From: JADLGL01 sp050184415
GTDB taxonomy: Bacteria; Pseudomonadota; Alphaproteobacteria; Rhizobiales; Kaistiaceae
NCBI GenBank assembly: GCA_050184415.1
Contig: JBFXAJ010000012.1
Coordinates: forward strand, 36,999 to 100,998
Reading direction: 5' to 3'
Length of the DNA: 64,000 nt
Below, piece by piece: positions 1-8,672 of this stretch (positions within the stretch are counted from its first letter, which is position 1; each line of letters opens with the position of its first letter). Below the pieces are notes generated by a model. The model did not search any database, was not told the origin of the DNA, and saw nothing but the letters and a program-made list of their open reading frames with translations. Made by a program: the position numbers and the translations under genes.

Positions 1-642
1 CGTGAACGGCCCCCCGTCGGTGTGGAACTCGGTGGAGATGTCGCCATGCGGAGCGGTGTGGCGGAGGTTGCAGACGAGCGCCGCCTGCGTCGGCTCGTCG
101 GCCCTGAAGCCGATCCCGAGCGCCCGGCGGATCGTCGAGCTCCGCCCGTCGGCGGCCACTGCGAGCCGGACATGGACCGTCTCCGCCGCCGTCTCGATGG
201 CAACGGCATCGACGGTCGCGGCGATGCCGGTGGCGGCGGCGCCGATCCGACGCACGCCTGAATCGTCGATCGCGGCGTCGAGGGCCGCCAGCATGGTCTC
301 GTTCGGCACATTGTGGCCGAACGCCTCGACCCCGATCTCCTCAGCGCGGAAAAGCACCTCGGGCGCGCGGATCAGCCGGTCGGTGCCGTCGACGATCCGG
401 ATCCCGCGGAGCGGCTGCGCGGCGTCGGCCAGCGCCGGCCAGATGCCGAGGCCGCGCATGATGTCCACGGACTCGCCGAGAAGCGCCGTCGTGCGGCGGT
501 CGGTCGGACGGCCGGGCGCGACGAGCGCCACGCTCCGTCCGGAGCGGCGCAGCGCAAGGGCCGCGACGAGGCCTGCGAGGCCGCCGCCGATGACGGCGAC
601 GTCGAACGGTGCGTCAGGCCGCGGGGACGTTGGTTCTCGCAA
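1..642 (-). CDS. UbiH/UbiF-family FAD-dependent monooxygenase, partial
   Basis: N-terminal about 210 residues of a flavin monooxygenase; the rest lies beyond the left edge. The start of the protein carries the dinucleotide-binding motif VIGGGLAGLVAA followed by a typical Rossmann helix, and about residue 160 has the AADGRSSTIRRALGI segment that matches the second FAD-binding (DG) motif of the UbiH/VisC family. Family members hydroxylate ubiquinone precursors or related aromatics. The start is inferred: no in-frame ATG exists, and a TTG at 642 would place the gene inside the last 29 bases of the DUF6691 gene, suggesting translational coupling. Assignment to the family is firm; the exact substrate cannot be told from this part. 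Confidence 0.8.
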   Translation of the reverse strand, partial: MREPTSPRPDAPFDVAVIGGGLAGLVAALALRRSGRSVALVAPGRPTDRRTTALLGESVDIMRGLGIWPALADAAQPLRGIRIVDGTDRLIRAPEVLFRAEEIGVEAFGHNVPNETMLAALDAAIDDSGVRRIGAAATGIAATVDAVAIETAAETVHVRLAVAADGRSSTIRRALGIGFRADEPTQAALVCNLRHTAPHGDISTEFHTDGGPFT

Positions 643-1099
643 AGGTACCGCCCTGGCTCCAGAACTGCATCGCCGCGCCGGCACCCCAGGAGCCGGCGAG
701 CATCGCCACGACGAACAGGATAACGTCGCCGGGCACAAGGCCAAGATCCGCGATCGCCGGGCCGGGGCAGAAACCCGATATGCCCCAGCCGATCCCGAAC
801 ACCGCCGAGCCGAACACGAGCTTCCGGTCGACCTTCCCGGCCCGCGGCCACACGAATGCCGGCGCGAGGAGCGGTGCCGTCAGCGGCCGCGCAAGCCGGT
901 AGAACAGGATCATGACGACGAGGCCGGCGCCCATGACGAAAGCAAGGCTCGGGTCCCAATTCCCGTCGAAGATGGTTGCGACGTCGAGGAACGCCTTGAC
1001 CTTCTGCGGGTCGGTCATCTGCGCGATGGCAAGGCCGACGCCGAAGACGATGCCGGCGCCGGCCGCTACGGCCACCTGAAGGATCGCGCGCCGGCTCAC
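614..1099 (-). CDS. YeeE/YedE-type membrane protein, DUF6691 (PmpB-like)
   Basis: About 161 residues with four hydrophobic segments and the motif GISGFCPGPA, which holds the conserved Cys of the small YeeE/YedE half-transporter. The GTG start overlaps the stop of the upstream half-transporter (GTGA), so the two are translationally coupled. These pairs (PmpA/PmpB in alphaproteobacteria) belong to the family whose characterised members take up thiosulfate or other sulfur species. Here there is no adjacent sulfur-responsive regulator or sulfur dioxygenase in view, so the substrate is inferred only from the family. Confidence 0.82.
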   Translation of the reverse strand: MSRRAILQVAVAAGAGIVFGVGLAIAQMTDPQKVKAFLDVATIFDGNWDPSLAFVMGAGLVVMILFYRLARPLTAPLLAPAFVWPRAGKVDRKLVFGSAVFGIGWGISGFCPGPAIADLGLVPGDVILFVVAMLAGSWGAGAAMQFWSQGGTFARTNVPAA

Positions 1100-1533
1100 A
1101 GGACGTGCCTCACGAGATAGACGGTGAGGATCGCCGTCGCCATGAAGGTGGCGACCGCCACGATCGACCGCGTCGAGAACCGGGCAAGGCCGCAAATGCC
1201 GTGACCGGACGTGCAACCGCCGCCGACCTTGGTGCCGATGCCGACGAGAAGCCCCGCACCGATGGCGGCGATCGGCGCGAGGCCGACGACAGGCGCGGCG
1301 CCGCTGACTTCGGCGAACAGTTGCGGCGCGATGGCGGTGCCCAGGATGGCGCCGACCGGCAGGCCGACGAGGAAGGCGATCCGCCACCCGCTGTTGTGCG
1401 GCCGGAGCGGGAACAGCCCGCCGAAGAGGCCCGAAATCCCGGCGGTGCGGCCGTTGAGGAGCCAGAGGAGCCCCGCGGCAAGGCCGATGAGGGCACCGCC
1501 GGCTGCGGCGGAAAGCGGCGTGAAATCAGTCAT
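1096..1533 (-). CDS. YeeE/YedE-type membrane protein (PmpA-like)
   Basis: About 145 residues, hydrophobic throughout, with GLFGGLFPLRP near residue 38 and the signature GGGCTSGHGICGLAR at about residues 104-118, which carries the conserved Cys residues of the YeeE/YedE fold. Start ATG at 1533. It is the first gene of a three-gene minus-strand unit with the DUF6691 partner and the UbiH-type gene. The role, import of a reduced sulfur compound, is inferred from characterised members of the family. Confidence 0.85.
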   Translation of the reverse strand: MTDFTPLSAAAGGALIGLAAGLLWLLNGRTAGISGLFGGLFPLRPHNSGWRIAFLVGLPVGAILGTAIAPQLFAEVSGAAPVVGLAPIAAIGAGLLVGIGTKVGGGCTSGHGICGLARFSTRSIVAVATFMATAILTVYLVRHVL

Positions 1534-1683
1534 GACAGTACTCCCCGGCCCCTTGCTGACGGAGCAGGCCCTTCTATTTTGTTGATGTACGGGACGCCAT
1601 GGCGGCGAACTGTGCTGCCTCGGCGCCCGGGCGGGCGCCGGGCGGCGTGGACGACACGGCCGCCCGCACCGGACCGCGCCACC

Positions 1684-2436
1684 ATGGATTTCTCCTGGGT
1701 TTCCGATCCCGCCATCTGGACCGGTCTTGCCACCCTGACGGTGATGGAGATCGTCCTCGGTATCGACAACATCGTCTTCATCTCGGTTCTCGTCAGCCGG
1801 CTCCCGATCGACCAGGCCAAGCGCGCCCGCCAGATCGGCCTTCTTCTCGCGCTCGGATTCCGGATCGTCTTCCTGCTGCTCCTGACGTGGCTTATCGGCC
1901 TGTCGCAGGACCTGTTCACGCTGTTCGGCGAGCCGTTCTCCTGGCGCGACCTGATCCTGCTGGCCGGCGGCCTGTTCCTGGTCGTCAAGGCAACGCTCGA
2001 GATCCACAAGGGGGTCGAGGGCGAGGACGAAGAGGGCCCTGGAACCGGCCAGCGGAGGATGTTCGGGGCGGTCGTCGCCCAGATCATCCTCATCGACATC
2101 GTCTTCTCGGTCGATTCGATCATCACCGCGATCGGCATGGTCGAGAGCGTCGGCGTCATGATCGCCGCCGTCGTGATCGCGATGGCGGTCATGTATGTCG
2201 CGTCGGGCCCGATCGCGACCTTCGTCCACAACCACCCGACGACGAAGATGCTGGCGCTGGCGTTCCTGTTCATGATCGGTGCGGCACTCATCGCCGATGC
2301 CCTCGGCCATCATATCGAGCGCGGCTACATCTACGCGGCGATGGGATTTTCGGCTTTCGTCGAGATTCTGAACGTTCTTGCCAAGCGGAACCGCGGCCGT
2401 AGGCAGCAGAGCCGTACCGAAGGCTCGGGCCACTGA
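1684..2436 (+). CDS. TerC family integral membrane protein
   Basis: 250 residues beginning MDFSWVSDPAIW. Seven or so membrane segments and two conserved acidic intramembrane motifs, EIVLGIDNIVFIS (residues about 21-33) and the repeat-related DIVFSVDSIITAIG (about 138-151), identify the TerC/YkoY family. Members are linked to metal (Mn2+) export to exoenzymes and to tellurite resistance. The ATG at 1684 is chosen because the family's usual N-terminus starts just before the first membrane segment. The stop overlaps the next gene's ATG by one base. Confidence 0.9.
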   Translation: MDFSWVSDPAIWTGLATLTVMEIVLGIDNIVFISVLVSRLPIDQAKRARQIGLLLALGFRIVFLLLLTWLIGLSQDLFTLFGEPFSWRDLILLAGGLFLVVKATLEIHKGVEGEDEEGPGTGQRRMFGAVVAQIILIDIVFSVDSIITAIGMVESVGVMIAAVVIAMAVMYVASGPIATFVHNHPTTKMLALAFLFMIGAALIADALGHHIERGYIYAAMGFSAFVEILNVLAKRNRGRRQQSRTEGSGH

Positions 2437-3425
2437 TGACGGCCGGCACGCACCGGGCCCGCGCCGTCCGCATCCATGCAGGCGGCGGACCGGAGGTCCT
2501 CCGCTACGACGAGATCGAACTGGCGGAGCCGGGACCGGGCGAGGTGCTGGTCAGGCAGACCGCGATCGGGGTGAACTTCCTCGACATCTACCAGCGCCGC
2601 GGCGTCTACAGCACGCCGATGCCGTTCGTCGGCGGCAATGAGGGCGTCGGCATCGTCGAGGCGACCGGCCCCGGCGTCACCGGCCTCGCAGTGGGCGACC
2701 GGGTCGGCTACGCCATGGTCATCGGCGCCTATGCCGACCGCCGGCTGATCGCGGCGCACCGGCTCGTCCCGATCCCGGACGACGTGGACGATTTGATGGC
2801 CGCCGCCGCGCTCCTCAAGGGCATGACCGCCGAGTTCCTGCTCCACCGGACGGTCCGGATCGAGCCGGGCCAGACGATCCTCATCCACGCAGCGGCCGGC
2901 GGCGTGGGCCTCATCCTCTGCCAATGGGGGAGCGCCCTCGGCGCGACGGTAATCGGGACGGTGGGCTCGCCCGAGAAGGCGGCGCTGGCATCCGCCAATG
3001 GCTGCCACCACGTGATCGACTACCGCACCGAATCCTTCGTCGACCGCGTGCGGTCGCTCACGTCGGGGCGGGGCGCGGACGTCGTCTACGATTCCGTCGG
3101 CGCCGATACTTTCATGGCCTCGCTCGATGCCGTCCGCCGCCGCGGGATGCTGGTGACTTTCGGCCAATCGTCCGGCGTCGTGCCGGAGATCAGCCCGTTG
3201 CTGCTGTCGCGCAAGGGATCGCTCTATTTGACGCGGCCGACCATCGCGGACTACATCGCCGACCGGGCCGAACTCATCGACAGCGCGAGCCGGCTGTTTG
3301 CCGCCATTTCGTCCGGCACGATCCGCATCCGCATCGACCGCACCCTGCCGCTGGCCGATGCCGCCGCAGCCCACCGAGCGCTGGAGGGCCGGGAGACCAC
3401 GGGCTCCGTGGTATTGGTCCCTTAA
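2436..3425 (+). CDS. qor: Quinone oxidoreductase (zeta-crystallin type, MDR family)
   Basis: 329 residues. An N-terminal GroES-like fold with NFLDIYQRRGVY (about residues 48-59) and a Rossmann domain with the NADPH-binding AAAGGVGLILCQWG segment (about 152-165) followed by the GRGADVVYDSVG strand match NADPH:quinone reductase, which lacks the catalytic zinc of alcohol dehydrogenases. It most likely reduces quinones or electrophilic carbonyls in the cytosol. The start ATG shares one base with the terC stop, so the two are probably one transcript. Confidence 0.9.
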   Translation: MTAGTHRARAVRIHAGGGPEVLRYDEIELAEPGPGEVLVRQTAIGVNFLDIYQRRGVYSTPMPFVGGNEGVGIVEATGPGVTGLAVGDRVGYAMVIGAYADRRLIAAHRLVPIPDDVDDLMAAAALLKGMTAEFLLHRTVRIEPGQTILIHAAAGGVGLILCQWGSALGATVIGTVGSPEKAALASANGCHHVIDYRTESFVDRVRSLTSGRGADVVYDSVGADTFMASLDAVRRRGMLVTFGQSSGVVPEISPLLLSRKGSLYLTRPTIADYIADRAELIDSASRLFAAISSGTIRIRIDRTLPLADAAAAHRALEGRETTGSVVLVP

Positions 3426-3610
3426 CGCGGACGCAGCAAACGCCGTTGATCGGCGCCTAAGCCTCGGTCATTCTGGAAGAATTCCATCAGCTTCGGCTGT
3501 GGGGGGCATTCGCCTTTCGGCGGAGGGCGGCATTGATAGTGCGAGTTCCACCCGGTCCGGCGCGCCTGTGGGGACCGGCGCGCTGTCCGGCAGGCCGGCG
3601 CTGACGGGCG

Positions 3611-5086
3611 ATGCGGCAGTCGATCCGGCTCCTCAGGCGGGGACAGGTCGTCGAGCTGGTTCCGGCGGCCCCGACCGCCACGCTGCTCGATCACCTTCGC
3701 AATGACGAGTTCCTGCATGCCGCGAAGGAGGCGTGCCAGGACGCCGCCTGCGGTGCGTGCACGGTCGTCGTGGGGCGGATCGATCGCGACGGCCGGCTCC
3801 GACGGAGCGCGGTGAATGCCTGTGCCCTGACCCTGGCCCAGGCGGACGGCTGGGAGGTCTTCACGCTCGAGGATCTGCGCGACGGGCCCGAGGGCCTTCA
3901 TCCGATGCAGCAGGCTCTTGCCGAGGCCAATGCCGCCCCATGCGGATTCTGCACGCCCGGGATGGTGATGAGCCTCTTTGCGCTGTCGGAGCAGGCGAAG
4001 GAACACGGCCACGTCGCGGTCGAGAATGCGATCGCCGGCAATCTCTGCCGCTGCAGTGGCTACCGTCCCATCGTCGATGCCGGCGTGGCCGCCCTCGAGA
4101 AAGGGCGGCCGAACCGGTTGCGCCGGCAGGACGCGGCGGTCGAGAGCCAGCTGAGCGGCATCGCCGATCATCCAGAACCGATCTTCATCGACGGCGAAGC
4201 GGGAGCGATCATCGCCCCGACGCTCATCGAGGACGTCTTCAAGGCGCTCGCGGAGCGGCCCGCCGCGCGCATCGTCGCCGGCGGCACCGCGCTCCACCTC
4301 GAGCGCGAAAGCGAAGGCGACCGGATCCTGCTCGGCCACGTCCCGCGGCTGCGCCGGATTGAGGATTCGGACGAGCGGCTCACGGTTGGCGCTGCCGTCA
4401 CTCTCGACGAGTTCGCGGATGCGATCGCCGGCTTCGATCCGGATTTCAAAAGCGTCGTCCGTTCGATCGGCAGCCCGCAGATACGCTCCGTGGCCACCGT
4501 CGGGGGGAATGTGCTGGCCCCAGCGCCCTGGGGCGACATCGCGGCGCTCCTCATCGCGGTCGGCGGCGCCGTGACGCTGGCCACGAAGGACGCCTCGCGG
4601 ACGCTTGAGGTCGAGGAGCTGTTCGATCGCAGCGGCAGGCCCGTTCTCGAGCCTGGCGAGCTCCTGACCGAGGTCGTGGTGCCGAAGGTGCGGGCCGGCG
4701 CGGACTTCCGGGCGTTCCGGGTCGCGCGGCGCGAAAGCATGGCGGCTGGGGTCATCGTCGCGGCGTTCCTCTTCGTCGTCACCGACGGACGGATCGCATC
4801 GTGCCGCGTCGCCTTCGGTGGGCTCGACTCCGCCGCGCGCCGGAGCCCCGCCGTCGAGGAGGCGCTCAAGGGCGGCGAGCCGCTCGACCGGACGATCTGG
4901 GCCCGCGCCTTCACCGCGCTCCGGGCCGACTTCAAGCCACCCAGCGACGTCCGGGCTGGGCCCAAGTATCGGCTCGAGACCGCGCAGGCGCTCCTCGGCA
5001 AGGCGCTGATTGAGGTCGGCAGCGGGTCCGATCGCAGGACCCGCCTTCGCGGTTTCCGGACGGAAGCGGCCGATGGCTCCGCCTGA
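3611..5086 (+). CDS. Xanthine-dehydrogenase-like small subunit (2Fe-2S / FAD)
   Basis: 491 residues in the XdhA order. A plant-type ferredoxin domain comes first, with cluster ligands in CQDAACGACTV (about residues 41-51). The second [2Fe-2S] domain follows, with CGFCTPGMVMSL and NLCRCSGYRPI (about 114-155). A CO-dehydrogenase-type FAD domain comes last, with IVAGGTALHL and IGSPQIRSVATVGGNV (about 220-305). It would pass electrons from a molybdenum subunit to NAD+ or another acceptor. It overlaps the large-subunit gene by 14 bases. All Fe-S cysteines appear intact, in contrast to the altered large subunit. No XdhC maturation gene or purine catabolism gene is visible nearby, so xanthine as substrate is not established. 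Confidence 0.85.
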   Translation: MRQSIRLLRRGQVVELVPAAPTATLLDHLRNDEFLHAAKEACQDAACGACTVVVGRIDRDGRLRRSAVNACALTLAQADGWEVFTLEDLRDGPEGLHPMQQALAEANAAPCGFCTPGMVMSLFALSEQAKEHGHVAVENAIAGNLCRCSGYRPIVDAGVAALEKGRPNRLRRQDAAVESQLSGIADHPEPIFIDGEAGAIIAPTLIEDVFKALAERPAARIVAGGTALHLERESEGDRILLGHVPRLRRIEDSDERLTVGAAVTLDEFADAIAGFDPDFKSVVRSIGSPQIRSVATVGGNVLAPAPWGDIAALLIAVGGAVTLATKDASRTLEVEELFDRSGRPVLEPGELLTEVVVPKVRAGADFRAFRVARRESMAAGVIVAAFLFVVTDGRIASCRVAFGGLDSAARRSPAVEEALKGGEPLDRTIWARAFTALRADFKPPSDVRAGPKYRLETAQALLGKALIEVGSGSDRRTRLRGFRTEAADGSA

Positions 5087-7379
5087 CGATCCCGCGACCG
5101 TCGGCGCGGAGCCGCCGGCGGAGCCTGCCCGGGCCATGGGCCTCGCCGAGGTCCGCGGCGGAGTCCGCTTCGTCGGCGACATGCCGATCCCGCCCGACAC
5201 GCTGTTCGTCGCGCCCGGCCTGTCGTCGGTCGCTGCGGGCCGGCTCGTCCGGGTCGACCTCCATCCGGTCAAGAAGGCCGCCGGCGTCGTGGCCGTCCTG
5301 ACCGCATCCGACATCCCGGGCGAGAACGACGCCAGCGTTGGCGGCACCGGCGATCAGCCGGTGATCGCGGCGGGCGATGCCCGTTTCTTCGGCGAGGTCC
5401 TGTTCGCCGTGGTCGCCCGATCGACCGCCGAGGCCCGGCTGGCAGCGATGGCCGCCCGGGTGACGACCGCGCCCGCGATCGCGGTGACCGACCTCGAGCA
5501 CGCACTTGCGGGGGAAGCGCGACTTCTCGATACGCGCGTCCTCGAGAGCGGATCGGCCGCCGACGCCATCCAGCGCAGCGATCGTCGCGTGCTTGGCCAG
5601 ATGAAGATCGAGGGTCACGCCGTCTTCGCACTCGAGCCGGTGGCCATCCTCGCGGTGCCCGATGCGCAAGGCGGCGTCACCGTCACGGTGGCAGCCGAGG
5701 ACCCCGGTGCCGTCCGGCGCGTGGTTGCGCGGGTTCTCGCGATCGCGGAGGCGATGGTGACCGTCGTCGTGCCGCGGCTCGGCGGGGGCTTCGGCGGACG
5801 CCGCTCTGCACCGCTCCACTGGGCAGCGCTCGCCGCCGTCGCCGCGCACCGCACCGGCCGCGCGGCGCTCCTTCGGCTCGACCGCGACGACGAGATGTCG
5901 AGCATCGGCCGCCGCCACGACTTCAAGATCACCTATCGGGTCGGCTTCGACGGGGAGGGGCTGATCACGGCGGTCGACGCGACCTTCGCAGCGCGCTGCG
6001 GCAACGCGCCGGACCGCTCCGGCTTCGTCCTCGACCGCGTCCTCCTCCACGCCGACAATACCTATCACTACCCTGCCTTCCGGCTGGCCGCCGAAGCGGT
6101 GGCGACCAACACGCCCGCGGCAGTCGCGACGCGCGGCGTCGGCGCGGAGGGCGTCCTCTTCGCCGAGCGCATGATGGACAATGTCGCCGTCAGCCTCAGC
6201 GTTGATCCGCTCGAGATCCGCAAGAAGAACCTCTATGCGCAGGCGCCGCGGGATCGCGCGCCGTCCGGCCACGTCATCGACGCCGGTCTCCTCGAGGGCA
6301 TGCTCGCCGAGATCGAGCGGACCTCGAACTATGCGCGCCGCCGCCGCGCGATCGCCGAGTTCAACCGGACGAGCCCGATTCTGAAGCGGGGCCTCGCGCT
6401 TGTGCCGCTGCGCTACGGCGTCGGCTCGCCGCTCGACGGGCCCGGCGCCGCCTTTGTGGCGCTCGAGACCGATGGCTCGGTCCGGTTCGGCCTTTCGCTT
6501 GCCGAGGGCGGGCAGGGCGCCGGCGACAAGGCCGCCGCGCTCGTAGCGCGGGCATTCGGCATCGAGGAAGCGCGGATCGTCCGGGAGACGTCCGATGGCA
6601 CGACGCTCGGGGCGGCGGGCGCGACCGGCGTCGACCAGGCATTGCTGGCGGTCCTCGACGCCTGCCGAAACCTCAAGGACGCGCTGTTCGATTTCATCGA
6701 GGAAATCCTCGCGACCGATCGCGAGCGCGTGGAGTTCGCCGACGGCATCGTCCGCCTGAGCGACCGCGAGATGCCGCTTCGGGAGCTGGTCGCTCTGGCC
6801 GCCGCCGCCGCGGTGCCTCTTGCCGCCTTCGGGACCGGCCGCATGCCGCGGCTCGACTGGACGCCGGAGCGCGGCGCCGCCGCTCGTGCGTTCCACTACC
6901 AGGTGTTCGCCGCAGCGACCGCCGAGGTCACCGTCGACGTGATGACCGGGGAGCTCCGCGTCGATCGCGTCGACATCCTGATGGATGCCGGCCGTCCGCT
7001 CGATCCCCTCATCGATCGCGGGCTCGTCGAGGGCGGATTCGCGGCCGGCCTCGGCTGGCTCACTATGGAGGAGTTCGTCGCCGAGGCCGCGGGCCGCCCG
7101 CTTGCCGTCGGCGCCTCGACCTACCTGATTCCCACGGCGGCCGAGATGCCGGCCGACCTTCGCGTCGCGTTCTATCAGTCGAGCGGCAATGCGGAAGACA
7201 CCGCCTATCGCTCGAAGGACGTTTCGGACGCGTCGATGCTGACGGCGATCTCCGTCTTCTGCGCGATCTCCGATGCAGTCGGGAGCCTCAAGCCCGGCAC
7301 CATGCCTCGCCTCCACGCCCCGGCGACGCCGGAGGCGATCATGCGGGCGGTGCGGGCGTTCTCCGACGGCGAGGCCTGA
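5073..7379 (+). CDS. Xanthine-dehydrogenase-like molybdopterin subunit with altered active site
   Basis: 768 residues spanning the whole XdhB fold; the ATG at 5073 lies inside the end of the small-subunit gene. Recognisable landmarks are GGGFGG (about 237-242), the substrate-site Arg in ATRGVGAEG (Arg about 354), and EDTAYRSKDV near 708-717. Several positions conserved in true XdhB differ. GGFGG is followed by RRS instead of KE-T/S. The usual GGQEHFYLE stretch reads EGHAVFALE. The near-C-terminal GEPP motif holding the catalytic glutamate reads SDAS (718-721). The reading frame is intact and codon use is like its neighbours, so this is not simple decay. It may be a molybdenum hydroxylase with different chemistry or one that has lost hydroxylase activity. 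Confidence 0.75.
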   Translation: MAPPDDPATVGAEPPAEPARAMGLAEVRGGVRFVGDMPIPPDTLFVAPGLSSVAAGRLVRVDLHPVKKAAGVVAVLTASDIPGENDASVGGTGDQPVIAAGDARFFGEVLFAVVARSTAEARLAAMAARVTTAPAIAVTDLEHALAGEARLLDTRVLESGSAADAIQRSDRRVLGQMKIEGHAVFALEPVAILAVPDAQGGVTVTVAAEDPGAVRRVVARVLAIAEAMVTVVVPRLGGGFGGRRSAPLHWAALAAVAAHRTGRAALLRLDRDDEMSSIGRRHDFKITYRVGFDGEGLITAVDATFAARCGNAPDRSGFVLDRVLLHADNTYHYPAFRLAAEAVATNTPAAVATRGVGAEGVLFAERMMDNVAVSLSVDPLEIRKKNLYAQAPRDRAPSGHVIDAGLLEGMLAEIERTSNYARRRRAIAEFNRTSPILKRGLALVPLRYGVGSPLDGPGAAFVALETDGSVRFGLSLAEGGQGAGDKAAALVARAFGIEEARIVRETSDGTTLGAAGATGVDQALLAVLDACRNLKDALFDFIEEILATDRERVEFADGIVRLSDREMPLRELVALAAAAAVPLAAFGTGRMPRLDWTPERGAAARAFHYQVFAAATAEVTVDVMTGELRVDRVDILMDAGRPLDPLIDRGLVEGGFAAGLGWLTMEEFVAEAAGRPLAVGASTYLIPTAAEMPADLRVAFYQSSGNAEDTAYRSKDVSDASMLTAISVFCAISDAVGSLKPGTMPRLHAPATPEAIMRAVRAFSDGEA

Positions 7380-7469
7380 CCTCGTGTAGCCGGCTTGCTT
7401 CGCTGGCTATGAATCTCGCACTTGCAGCATCGCTGACTGCGTCCTTTCTGCATCAGTTGGTTAATAAAT

Positions 7470-7490
7470 CGTTAGCTTGTGAGCCTAACG
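7470..7490. repeat. Short inverted repeat upstream of the small OMP genes
   Basis: CGTTAG and CTAACG arms separated by nine bases, in an AT-richer patch (TTAATAAATC just before, TATATG just after) of the 176-base gap before the gene at 7556. It could be an operator or part of a promoter; nothing more can be said from sequence alone. Confidence 0.3.
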
Positions 7491-7555
7491 AGTATATGAG
7501 CGCTCGACTGACCCCTGGTTGCTGTGCGTAGATTGGCACGGGTCGGGGGTCTTCA

Positions 7556-8047
7556 ATGCGATTCACGGGGTTAATCGCCGCGGCGGCTGTGCTGCTGTGG
7601 GGCGCGGCGTCACCGGCGGCGGCTCAGAGCGGCGAGCCCTCCCCGGACTATCTGATTGCCTGCAATCAGTATGGCTCCGGCTACTACAGGTTCCACGACA
7701 GCACGGTCTGTTTCCACGCCGATACGGGCCAAACGCTGCCGGCTCTCTATTACGATCCGACCGAGATCGGACTGACGGAGCTCGCCGCTCGCGCCGCCGC
7801 GTTCGAGGAAGCCGCGCGTGCCGCGCTCGGCGGCGTGGCTATGAATCTTGCAATGCCGACCCCGATGCTCCCCAGCGATCAGCGCTTCGCGTTCGGCGTC
7901 AATTGGGGAACCTATGAGGGGCAGCACGCAGTCGGCCTCACCGGTGCGCTCGCGGTGGGGAATACGGCCGCGTTGACGGCGGGTGCGGGGATGGGATTCG
8001 GCCAGCGGAACTTCGCGTTCCGAGGCGGCCTTCAGCTGGATTTCTAA
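7556..8047 (+). CDS. Small secreted protein with YadA-like C-terminal anchor
   Basis: 163 residues. A clear signal peptide ends in SPAAAQS (about 18-24). The mature N-terminus has a two-Cys unit (C..YGSGYYRFHDSTVC, about 38-51), resembling the N-terminal Cys motif of rhizobial Porin_2 proteins. A short alanine-rich helix follows (about 82-98), and the last roughly 55 residues read FGVNWGTYEGQHAVGLTGAL and onward as four amphipathic strands ending in LQLDF, a terminal aromatic typical of outer-membrane barrels. This strand pattern matches the trimeric YadA anchor domain. Start ATG is preceded by GGGGG. It is a paralogue of the next gene. Function unknown. Confidence 0.65.
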   Translation: MRFTGLIAAAAVLLWGAASPAAAQSGEPSPDYLIACNQYGSGYYRFHDSTVCFHADTGQTLPALYYDPTEIGLTELAARAAAFEEAARAALGGVAMNLAMPTPMLPSDQRFAFGVNWGTYEGQHAVGLTGALAVGNTAALTAGAGMGFGQRNFAFRGGLQLDF

Positions 8048-8083
8048 CGGCGGCCCTGCAGACGGGCGCTCGAGGTGTGGCAA

Positions 8084-8575
8084 ATGCGACAGGCAATGGC
8101 TTTCGGTCTAATCGGCCTTGCGGTGCTCTGCGCCTCGGCGCCGGCAACATCCGCGCCCGTAGAATATGTGAAGGTCTGCGACGATTTCGGCACCGGGTTC
8201 TTCTACATCCCGGGGACGGAGATCTGCGTCAATCCCGATACAGGCGTCACCAAGACGCTGACGGAGATCGGTGAGGTGACCGGTCAGATTTCGCTCGCTG
8301 CGCGCATCGCGGACGCTGAGGCGGCATTCGCGGCCGCGGTGCAGGGCACGGCGATCGGCCTCGCGACGCCGAACCCGATCCTGCCCGACGGCCAGGGCTA
8401 CGCGGTCGGCATCAATTGGGGCACCTACGAAGGGACCAACGCCCTGGGGGTCGCCGGTGTCTTCGCCATCAACAACAACCTGATGGTGACCGGCGGCTTC
8501 GGGATCGGGTTCGGCACCGGCACAGCCACCTTCGGCGCGCGCGCCGGGCTCAACATATCCGGCGGCGTCCGCTGA
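8084..8575 (+). CDS. Small secreted protein, Porin_2-type Cys motif plus YadA-like anchor
   Basis: 163 residues, paralogue of the preceding gene, 36 bases downstream. The signal peptide ends around ATSAPVEY. The stretch VKVCDDFGTGFFYIPGTEIC (about 28-47) is nearly the canonical N-terminal motif of Hyphomicrobiales porins, but a full porin barrel does not follow. Instead there is an alanine-rich helix and GINWGTYEGTNALGVAGVF leading into about four strands, like a YadA anchor. Three such chains could form a 12-strand barrel. The ATG at 8084 is chosen over an in-frame GTG at 8075 because GAGG sits eight bases before it. Unlike its sibling it ends in VR rather than an aromatic residue. Confidence 0.65.
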   Translation: MRQAMAFGLIGLAVLCASAPATSAPVEYVKVCDDFGTGFFYIPGTEICVNPDTGVTKTLTEIGEVTGQISLAARIADAEAAFAAAVQGTAIGLATPNPILPDGQGYAVGINWGTYEGTNALGVAGVFAINNNLMVTGGFGIGFGTGTATFGARAGLNISGGVR

Positions 8576-8672
8576 CCTGAACGGTATTGCCGTGCGTGTT
8601 GCCGCGGAGACGCTTCCGACGGCTGGCGGGCGTCCACAGGAAGAATTCGGCGGGCTGCCGATGGGGGCTGAC

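Noticed and set aside
7400..7425. Possible third, decayed copy of the small OMP gene before 7556
   Set aside because: Only about 15 bases (around GGCTATGAATCTCGCA) resemble the gene at 7840; too short to support a remnant.
7529..7550. Sigma-54 promoter (TGGCACG...)
   Set aside because: TGGCAC is present but no TTGC at the required -12 spacing.
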